From assembly GCF_000739875.1 (NCBI RefSeq), contig NZ_BBJR01000034.1, forward strand, positions 87,967 through 151,966: DNA of 64,000 nucleotides, given 5' to 3'. The notes under the pieces were generated by a model. That model ran no database searches, had not been told where the DNA came from, and worked only from the letters and a program-made list of their open reading frames with translations. Positions within the stretch are counted from its first letter, which is position 1. Every line of letters begins with the position of its first letter. Shown here one piece after another: positions 54,701 to 64,000 of this stretch. The position numbers were made by a program, and so were the translations under genes. The DNA comes from Comamonas aquatica NBRC 14918. GTDB taxonomy: Bacteria; Pseudomonadota; Gammaproteobacteria; Burkholderiales; Burkholderiaceae_C.

Positions 54701-55931
54701 GGATGTCCCAGACCACGGGGGTGCCGGATTCGACTTCCTTCTTGGCCGCCTTGATGGTGGTCGCAATGCCGCGCTGTTCCAGCTGGGCAAAGATGAAGGG
54801 CTTGAACAGCTCCAGGGCCATCAGCTTGGGCAGACCGCACTGGTGCAGCTTGAGGTAAGGACCCACGGTGATCACGGAACGACCGGAGTAGTCCACGCGC
54901 TTGCCCAGCAAGTTCTGGCGGAAACGACCGCTCTTGCCCTTGATCATGTCGGCCAGCGACTTCAGGGCACGCTTGTTGGCGCCCGTCATGGCCTTGCCAC
55001 GGCGGCCGTTGTCCAGCAGCGAGTCCACGGCTTCCTGCAGCATGCGCTTTTCGTTGCGCGCGATGATTTCAGGGGCCTTCAGCTCCAGCAGGCGACGCAG
55101 ACGCGAGTTGCGATTGATGACGCGGCGGTACAGGTCGTTCAGGTCGGAGGTCGCGAAGCGGCCGCCGTCCAGGGGCACCAGGGGACGCAGGTCCGGAGGC
55201 AGCACGGGCAGCACTTCCAGCACCATCCACTCGGGCTTGATGCCGGACTTCTTGAACGCTTCCAGCAGCTTCAGGCGCTTGGCGTTCTTCTTGACCTTGA
55301 CTTCGGAGCCGGTCAGGTCGCCACGCAGGCGCTCGATCTCGCTGTCGATGTCGATGGATTCCAGCAGGTCCTTGATACCTTCGGCGCCCATCTTGGCCGT
55401 GAATTCGTCGTAGCCGAACTCTTGCTGCTTGGCGTCGTAGTCGTCCTCGGACATGATGCTGAACTTCTTCAGCGGGGTCATGCCGGGGTCGGTCACCACA
55501 TAGGCTTCAAAGTACAGCACGCGCTCGATGTCGCGCAGCGTCATGTCCAGCACCAGGCCGAGACGCGAAGGCAGCGACTTCAGGAACCAGATGTGGGCGC
55601 AGGGCGCGGCCAGGTCGATGTGACCCATGCGTTCGCGACGCACCTTGGTCTGGGTGACTTCCACGCCGCACTTTTCGCAGATCACACCGCGGTGCTTGAG
55701 GCGCTTGTACTTGCCGCACAGGCATTCGTAGTCCTTGATGGGACCAAAAATCTTGGCGCAGAACAGGCCGTCGCGCTCGGGCTTGAACGTACGGTAGTTG
55801 ATGGTCTCGGGCTTCTTCACCTCACCGAAAGACCAGGAACGAATTTTCTCGGGCGAAGCCATGCCGATCTTGATGGCATCGAAATGCTCATCCGGCGTGA
55901 ATTGCTTGAACAGGTCGAGTAGCGATTTCAT
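51723..55931 (-). CDS. rpoC: RNA polymerase subunit beta'
   Basis: 1402 residues, the usual length. N-terminal zinc site [13 protein letters not shown] ... CEKCG, DNA-binding clamp, active-site loop NADFDGD (about 457-463) that holds the catalytic magnesium, bridge helix region, and second zinc site ([13 protein letters not shown]). The C-terminal tail is Ala/Glu-rich. It follows rpoB after 121 bases that contain a dispersed repeat, and ends in a strong terminator. Nothing unusual in the key motifs. Confidence 0.99.
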   Translation of the reverse strand: MKSLLDLFKQFTPDEHFDAIKIGMASPEKIRSWSFGEVKKPETINYRTFKPERDGLFCAKIFGPIKDYECLCGKYKRLKHRGVICEKCGVEVTQTKVRRERMGHIDLAAPCAHIWFLKSLPSRLGLVLDMTLRDIERVLYFEAYVVTDPGMTPLKKFSIMSEDDYDAKQQEFGYDEFTAKMGAEGIKDLLESIDIDSEIERLRGDLTGSEVKVKKNAKRLKLLEAFKKSGIKPEWMVLEVLPVLPPDLRPLVPLDGGRFATSDLNDLYRRVINRNSRLRRLLELKAPEIIARNEKRMLQEAVDSLLDNGRRGKAMTGANKRALKSLADMIKGKSGRFRQNLLGKRVDYSGRSVITVGPYLKLHQCGLPKLMALELFKPFIFAQLEQRGIATTIKAAKKEVESGTPVVWDILEEVIKEHPVMLNRAPTLHRLGIQAFEPILIEGKAIQLHPLVCAAFNADFDGDQMAVHVPLSVEAQMEARTLMLASNNVLFPASGEPSIVPSQDVVLGLYHATRDKINGKGEGMVFVDTNEVQRALDAGEVELHAKISVRLPEWTKNKETGEFEKSVSLVETTVGRALLSEILPKGLPFSHMNKALKKKEISKLINSSFRKCGLKATVVFADKLLQNGFRLSTHAGFSVSIDDMLVPPQKAEILARAESEVKEIEQQYVSGLVTSGERYNKVVDIWGKAGDDVSKVMMDQLKVQKTIDRHGNEVDQESFNAIYMMADSGARGSAAQIRQLAGMRGLMAKPDGSIIETPITANFREGLNVLQYFISTHGARKGLADTALKTANSGYLTRRLVDVTQDLVVTEQDCGTSNGYLMRAIVEGGEVIESLRDRVLGRSTAEDVLHPENRSVLLPAGTLLNEDLIEELEAQGVDEIKVRTALTCETRYGLCATCYGRDLGRGGMVNLGEAVGVIAAQSIGEPGTQLTMRTFHIGGAASRAAIASSVEAKSNGTIGFNATMRYVTNTKGELVVISRSGEIVISDNGRERERHKVPYGAILTIKADQAIKAGTILANWDPLTRPIITEYAGQVKFENVEEGLTVAKQVDDVTGLSTLVVIDPKRRGSAKVVRPQVKLIDANNQEVKIPGTDHSVTIGFQVGALIQVRDGQDVGPGEVLARIPVEGQKTRDITGGLPRVAELFEARTPKDKGTLAEMTGTVSFGKETKGKVRLQITDLEGKVWEELVPKERNILVHEGQVVNKGELIVDGPADPQDILRLLGIEELSRYIVDEVQDVYRLQGVKINDKHIEVIVRQMLRRVVVENPGESTYIAGEQVERSEILNTNEALQAQGKIPATYSNVLLGITKASLSTDSFISAASFQETTRVLTEAAIMGKRDELRGLKENVIVGRLIPAGTGLAYHQARKAKDAMDDAERRAIAEAEAAEMAGDVEASAEDSAA

Positions 55932-55958
55932 GTAACTCTTTCCCTTTTCACAAAATTT

Positions 55959-56047
55959 ATAGCTGCCAGCGCTTGGAGTGCAAGGATTTCAATATCGAAA
56001 CCCTTGCAAACTCTTGATCAACAAGCGCTAGACGCTCACTTTCTTTA
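55959..56047 (+). repeat. Dispersed palindromic repeat, copy D, between rpoB and rpoC
   Basis: ATAGCTGCCAGCGCTTG at 55959 is answered by CAAGCGCTAGACGCT near 56022-56036, with an inner inverted repeat (TGCAAGG / CCTTGCA) in between: a nested palindrome filling most of the rpoB-rpoC gap. It would fold in the rpoBC mRNA. Confidence 0.7.
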
Positions 56048-56052
56048 AGGCC

Positions 56053-60165
<4,113 letters not shown>

Positions 60166-60399
60166 GAGATCTCCGGGCAAAGACATGAGTCCTGGGTCTG
60201 CGACGACACTGTCCAGCAAAAAGTCACACACTTTCACTGGCTTGGCGGTTGGCCACTACCAACCATGGCTGACGGCGATGCATTGCACATCGCCCGGACC
60301 AAGGCATCTTCTGCTGTCGGGTTGTCAGAAGACACTAGAAAAACTGTCAACAACAGGCTTTCTGGTGTGCTCTTAAATACCTTATCCACAAGCACCAAA

Positions 60400-60429
60400 G
60401 GCTGGAGTGCCTTTTCAGACACTCCAGCC
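60400..60429 (-). terminator. Hairpin in the rplL-rpoB gap (attenuator candidate)
   Basis: GGCTGGAGTG and CACTCCAGCC, a perfect 10-pair stem, shortly after the rplL stop in a 280-base gap. A partial terminator at this point reduces rpoBC relative to rplJL in E. coli; the position is the same, but the run after the stem (TTTGGTG on the minus strand) is weak. Confidence 0.6.
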
Positions 60430-60445
60430 CCAGGAATGGACTGAA

Positions 60446-60823
60446 TTACTTCAGTTCAGCCTTAGCACCAGCTTCGGTCAGCTTCTTCACAGCAGCTTCA
60501 GCGTCAGCCTTAGGAGCGGCTTCCTTCACGACCTTAGGAGCGCCGTCCACCAGGTCCTTGGCTTCCTTCAGACCCAGACCGGTGATTTCGCGCACGGCCT
60601 TGATCACGGCAACCTTGTTGGAACCGGCTTCAGCCAGCACCACGTTGAACTCGGTCTTTTCTTCAGCAGCGGCAGCACCGGCGCCAGCGCCAGCAGCAGC
60701 AGGAGCGGCCATAGCGGCAGCGCTCACGCCAAACTTCTCTTCAATGGCCTTGACCAGGTCGTTCAGTTCCAGAACAGTCATGCTGTCCAGGGCGGTCAAG
60801 AATGCGTCTTTATCGAATGCCAT
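60446..60823 (-). CDS. rplL: 50S ribosomal protein L7/L12
   Basis: 125 residues: N-terminal dimerisation helix region ([20 protein letters not shown]), Ala-rich hinge (about 38-55), and the factor-binding C-terminal domain ([20 protein letters not shown]). Forms the stalk on L10 that recruits elongation factors. 40 bases after rplJ. Confidence 0.98.
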   Translation of the reverse strand: MAFDKDAFLTALDSMTVLELNDLVKAIEEKFGVSAAAMAAPAAAGAGAGAAAAEEKTEFNVVLAEAGSNKVAVIKAVREITGLGLKEAKDLVDGAPKVVKEAAPKADAEAAVKKLTEAGAKAELK

Positions 60824-60863
60824 GTTAATTTCCTAACAATTTGTTGGTTGTTTGTTGCCGCAA

Positions 60864-61391
60864 TTAAGCTGCAGCGGCTTCTTCGGCGGCAGGTTGCTCT
60901 GCGCCTTCGCTCTTCTTTGCGGCCAGCGCGCCCAGCACCACGGCTGTACGCGACATAGGCGACATGAGCAAGCCACACACTTGGGCCAGCAGAACTTCCT
61001 TCGAGGGGATGTTTGCCAGCTGCTTCACGCCGTTCACGTCCAGGGCCTTGCCCGAAAACGCGCCACCGCGAATCACCAACTTGTCGTTGGTCTTCGCGAA
61101 GTCGGCCACCACCTTGGCGGCAGCCACTGCGTCTTCAGAGAAGCCATAGATCAGGGGACCAGTCATCTGGTCAGCCACCACTTCAAACGCGCTACCTGCC
61201 ACAGCACGGCGTGCCAGGGTGTTCTTCAACACGCTCAGGCTCACACCCTTGCTGCGTGCATCGGAACGCAGTTTGGTCATGTCGGCGACCGTGATGCCAC
61301 GGTATTCCGCGATCACAAGCGTTTGAGCTTTAGCGGCGAGGCTGGTCACTTCATTGATGACCGCTTCTTTCTCACTGCGATTCAGACTCAA
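60864..61391 (-). CDS. rplJ: 50S ribosomal protein L10
   Basis: 175 residues. Opens [20 protein letters not shown], then the rRNA-binding domain ([30 protein letters not shown]) and an Ala/Glu-rich C-terminal helix for L7/L12 binding. L10 normally represses its own leader; a strong hairpin lies in that leader. Confidence 0.98.
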   Translation of the reverse strand: MSLNRSEKEAVINEVTSLAAKAQTLVIAEYRGITVADMTKLRSDARSKGVSLSVLKNTLARRAVAGSAFEVVADQMTGPLIYGFSEDAVAAAKVVADFAKTNDKLVIRGGAFSGKALDVNGVKQLANIPSKEVLLAQVCGLLMSPMSRTAVVLGALAAKKSEGAEQPAAEEAAAA

Positions 61392-61546
61392 GGTCTACTC
61401 CTTCAAATGCGCATACCCAGTTGCCCCGGCATGCGCGCTCTTGTTGCAGCGACCAACTGTTAGAGGGACATTCATCCATCTGCAGCGGGATCGCCATCTG
61501 CGCTGGAAGTATTAAGTGGCAAGCCACACCAGCGGTCTTGGATGAC

Positions 61547-61572
61547 CTACGCCGCTGTAAACAGCGGCGTAG
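61547..61572 (-). promoter_or_regulatory. Hairpin in the rplJ leader
   Basis: CTACGCCGCTG and CAGCGGCGTAG form a perfect 11-pair stem with loop TAAA, in the 228-base rplA-rplJ gap. Position fits the L10 autoregulatory leader; no T-run, so it is unlikely to be a terminator. Confidence 0.55.
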
Positions 61573-61619
61573 CCCACCACATCGGCTCGCTATTTCTAGC
61601 AAGCCGAATATTCTAGCAA

Positions 61620-62315
61620 TTAAGCTGCGATGGATTGCGTGTCGACGCGAACACCCACACCCATGGTGGAGGAAACCGCCACCTTGCGCAGGTACAGACC
61701 CTTGCTGGAAGCAGGCTTAGCCTTGTTCAACGCATCAATCAGAGCAGCCAGGTTGCCTTGCAGCTTGTCGTTGTCGAACGAGCGACGACCAATGGTCGAG
61801 TGGATGATACCGGCCTTGTCCACGCGGAACTGCACTTGACCTGCCTTGGCGTTCTTCACGGCCGTGGCAACATCAGGAGTCACAGTACCCACCTTGGGGT
61901 TGGGCATCAGGCCACGGGGACCCAGGATCTGGCCCAGCTGACCAACGATACGCATGGCATCGGGCGCAGCGATCACGATGTCAAAGGGCATGTCACCAGC
62001 CTTGACCATCGCAGCCAAGTCGTCCATGCCGACCACGTCCGCACCAGCGGCCTTAGCTTCTTCAGCCTTGGCGCCTTGGGCAAACACGGCCACGCGGGTG
62101 GTCTTACCAGTACCGTGAGGCAGCACCACAGCGCCACGCACCACTTGGTCCGACTTCTTGGCATCCACGCCCAACTGAACGGCCACGTCGATGGATTCGT
62201 CGAACTTGGCAGTTGCAGCATCCTTCACCAGCGCCACGGCGTCAGCAAAAGCGTACAGCTTGGTGGAGTCCACCTTGCCCTGCAGGGCTTTTTGCTTCTT
62301 GGTCAACTTGGCCAT
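61620..62315 (-). CDS. rplA: 50S ribosomal protein L1
   Basis: 231 residues. Signatures: [53 protein letters not shown] and [19 protein letters not shown]. Binds 23S rRNA at the E-site stalk and typically represses the rplKA mRNA. Starts one base after the rplK stop. Confidence 0.99.
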   Translation of the reverse strand: MAKLTKKQKALQGKVDSTKLYAFADAVALVKDAATAKFDESIDVAVQLGVDAKKSDQVVRGAVVLPHGTGKTTRVAVFAQGAKAEEAKAAGADVVGMDDLAAMVKAGDMPFDIVIAAPDAMRIVGQLGQILGPRGLMPNPKVGTVTPDVATAVKNAKAGQVQFRVDKAGIIHSTIGRRSFDNDKLQGNLAALIDALNKAKPASSKGLYLRKVAVSSTMGVGVRVDTQSIAA

Positions 62316-62316
62316 T

Positions 62317-62748
62317 TTACAAACCCTCCACGATCACACCCATCGAACGGGCAGAACCAGCCAGCGTGCGCACTGCGGCGTCAACGTCAGCAGCGTTCAT
62401 GTCCTTCAGCTTGGTCTTGGCAATTTCTTCCAGCTGTTCGCGGGTGATCTTGCCGACCTTGGCCTTCAGAGGGTTCGAGGAACCCTTGTCCAGCTTGATG
62501 GCCTTCTTGATCAGCACGGTGGCAGGAGGTGTCTTGATGACAAAAGTGAAGCTCTTGTCAGCAAACGCTGTGATCACCACAGGCAGAGGCAGACCGGGCT
62601 CAACACCTTGGGTCTGCGCATTGAATGCCTTGCAGAATTCCATGATGTTCAGACCACGCTGACCCAGCGCAGGACCGATTGGAGGGGATGGGTTGGCCTT
62701 ACCAGCTGGCACTTGCAGCTTGATGAAGCCGACGATTTTCTTCGCCAT
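62317..62748 (-). CDS. rplK: 50S ribosomal protein L11
   Basis: 143 residues: [55 protein letters not shown] and the rRNA-binding C-terminal domain with [20 protein letters not shown]. Target region of thiostrepton-type drugs. The leader before it (62749-62847) contains small GC-rich hairpins suited to L1 control. Confidence 0.99.
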   Translation of the reverse strand: MAKKIVGFIKLQVPAGKANPSPPIGPALGQRGLNIMEFCKAFNAQTQGVEPGLPLPVVITAFADKSFTFVIKTPPATVLIKKAIKLDKGSSNPLKAKVGKITREQLEEIAKTKLKDMNAADVDAAVRTLAGSARSMGVIVEGL

Positions 62749-62847
62749 GTTTTAGCTCCTTACGGGTGATAGCGCCAAACGCACATGCATTTGGCTCCCC
62801 GGGGTTAAAGCCCCAATATTTCAATACGCGGGGCCATCAAACGTACC

Positions 62848-63438
62848 TCAGGTTTTTTCAACCTGAGAGAACTCCAGCTCCACGGGCGTCGAACGACCAA
62901 AAATGGCCACCGACACACGCAGACGATTCTTCTCGTAGTTCACTTCTTCGACACTGCCGTTGAAGTCGGTGAACGGACCTTCCTTGACACGCACCAGCTC
63001 ACCCACCATGAACTCCACCTTGTGGCGAGGCTTATCGGAGCCCTCTTGCATTTGGTTCACAATTTTCTGAACTTCAGCTTCAGAAATCGGAGCAGGACGA
63101 TTCTTTGCACCACCCACGAAACCGGTCACTTTGCTGGTGTGCTTCACCAAGTGCCACGTATCGTCTTCCATGACCATCTCTACGAAGACATAGCCAGGGA
63201 ACAAGCGCCGCTCGGTTGTTTTGCGTTGACCGTTCTTCATCTCCACCACTTCTTCGGTAGGGACTAAGATACGACCAAACTTATCCTGCATGCCGGCACG
63301 CTGAATGCGCTCGGTGATGTTGCGCTCTACAGCCTTCTCCATGCCCGAGTAGGCATGGACAATGTACCAACGCAGATCCGGATTGACGGGAGCAGTCGCA
63401 CCAGCCTCACCCGACACAGGTTCGATTGCATCAGTCAT
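62848..63438 (-). CDS. nusG: Transcription termination/antitermination factor NusG
   Basis: 196 residues from the ATG at 63438; the open frame runs upstream into secE. NGN domain ([32 protein letters not shown]) followed by a KOW domain ([20 protein letters not shown]). Binds RNA polymerase and Rho/S10. The start overlaps the secE stop by one base (TAATG). Confidence 0.98.
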   Translation of the reverse strand: MTDAIEPVSGEAGATAPVNPDLRWYIVHAYSGMEKAVERNITERIQRAGMQDKFGRILVPTEEVVEMKNGQRKTTERRLFPGYVFVEMVMEDDTWHLVKHTSKVTGFVGGAKNRPAPISEAEVQKIVNQMQEGSDKPRHKVEFMVGELVRVKEGPFTDFNGSVEEVNYEKNRLRVSVAIFGRSTPVELEFSQVEKT

Positions 63439-63821
63439 TAGCTTCTCCAGCCCAAAATGAGATCGTACAGAACCCATTCAAGCGTTTTATCTGTCAGCCA
63501 CAGGAACAATGCCATGACCACCACAAACGCAAAAACGTAGGCGGTCATCTGCAAACTTTCCTTGCGAGTTGGCCACACTACTTTTTTGACTTCTTTCCAG
63601 GAATCTTTGCCGAAAGCAAGCAATTGCTTACCCTGCTCAGACACAGAAAAAGTCGCAGCAGCAGCAATCAAGCCTGCCACGAGAACACCCCATTGAACCA
63701 ATGGGCCTTGCTGTGCCAGAAAATAGAACCCCGCCACAGCAGCGATCACCAAAAACAAAGCGCCAAACAGCTTGGCCTTGTCAGCACCCGCACTGACTGT
63801 TTCTACTTGCGATGTGGCCAT
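63438..63821 (-). CDS. secE: Preprotein translocase subunit SecE
   Basis: 127 residues with three membrane helices, the long E. coli-type form: [40 protein letters not shown], then the conserved amphipathic [19 protein letters not shown] and the last helix. Part of SecYEG. One-base overlap with nusG. Confidence 0.97.
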   Translation of the reverse strand: MATSQVETVSAGADKAKLFGALFLVIAAVAGFYFLAQQGPLVQWGVLVAGLIAAAATFSVSEQGKQLLAFGKDSWKEVKKVVWPTRKESLQMTAYVFAFVVVMALFLWLTDKTLEWVLYDLILGWRS

Positions 63822-63866
63822 ATCTCACTTTATTTGTTGCGAACAATGTCGCCGCACAAGACACTT

Positions 63867-63891
63867 AAGCCCGCCAGTTCCTGGCGGGCTT
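63867..63891 (-). terminator. Hairpin between tRNA-Trp and secE
   Basis: AAGCCCGCCAG-TTC-CTGGCGGGCTT, a perfect 11-pair stem 19 bases beyond the tRNA 3' end. It may end or process the tRNA transcript; the T-run is short. Confidence 0.6.
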
Positions 63892-63909
63892 AGCGTTACC
63901 ACTACATCG

Positions 63910-63985
63910 TGGCAGGGGCAGTAGGAATCGAACCTACAACCTTCGGTTTTGGAGACCGACGCTCTGCCAATTGAGCTATACCCCT
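63910..63985 (-). tRNA. tRNA-Trp (CCA)
   Basis: 76 bases including encoded CCA. The complement begins AGGGGTATAGCTCAATTGGC, has anticodon loop TCTCCAAA and ends TGCCCCTGCCA; all arms pair. Its place before secE-nusG is conserved in proteobacteria. Confidence 0.97.
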
Positions 63986-64000
63986 AAACCCTAATTACCT

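Overview
The window is high-GC chromosomal DNA from a betaproteobacterium, most likely a member of the Comamonadaceae (Acidovorax/Comamonas/Delftia relatives; inference). Evidence is a PhaM-type polyhydroxybutyrate granule protein, a Bug-family solute receptor, a NtrY-type kinase beside rsmB/DUF4390, RecBCD, and dispersed copies of a palindrome beginning ATAGCTGnCAGCGCTTG that I associate with this family. The right edge is the classic tRNA-Trp - secE - nusG - rplKAJL - rpoBC block, read on the minus strand.

Layout. 1-11.8 kb: end of priA, a lipoprotein-type asparaginase, an AEC transporter, Rep helicase, outer membrane phospholipase A, a small unknown protein, a universal stress protein, tgt and a MASE1-GGDEF cyclase. 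11.9-16.5 kb (minus): a zinc-ribbon membrane protein, an LplT-like MFS transporter overlapping a FIST-domain gene, and phaM. 16.7-20.5 kb (plus): Bug receptor, flavoprotein monooxygenase and AhpD-like CMD protein, behind an AT-rich promoter that resembles sulfur-control (CysB) promoters. 20.6-31.3 kb (minus): PCuAC copper chaperone, DUF2946 protein, then recC-recB-recD with 4-nt overlaps. 31.4-33.9 kb: a DUF3649-PepSY-DUF3325 iron-uptake operon behind a Fur box.

33.97-45.8 kb is an integrative element in the 3' end of tRNA-Phe. It has the parts of a P4-like phage satellite: tyrosine integrase with matching arm sites at both ends, AlpA regulator, Ogr/Delta-type zinc finger, a primase-helicase with zinc ribbon, Toprim and Walker motifs, a GGTTAC iteron cluster that looks like its origin, a DUF433/DUF5615 toxin-antitoxin pair, two coiled-coil proteins at the distal end and one AT-richer orphan gene that is a candidate anti-phage cargo. 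No capsid, portal or terminase gene is visible. Its most unusual part is a protein made of three tandem AlpA-like DNA-binding modules, followed at once by a gene for a fourth module.

45.9-64 kb (minus): a NtrX/NtrY-like two-component pair, DUF4390, rsmB and a LemA-like gene in one overlapping cluster, then the RNA polymerase and ribosomal protein operon, with hairpins at the expected control points (rpoC end, rplL-rpoB gap, rplJ leader).
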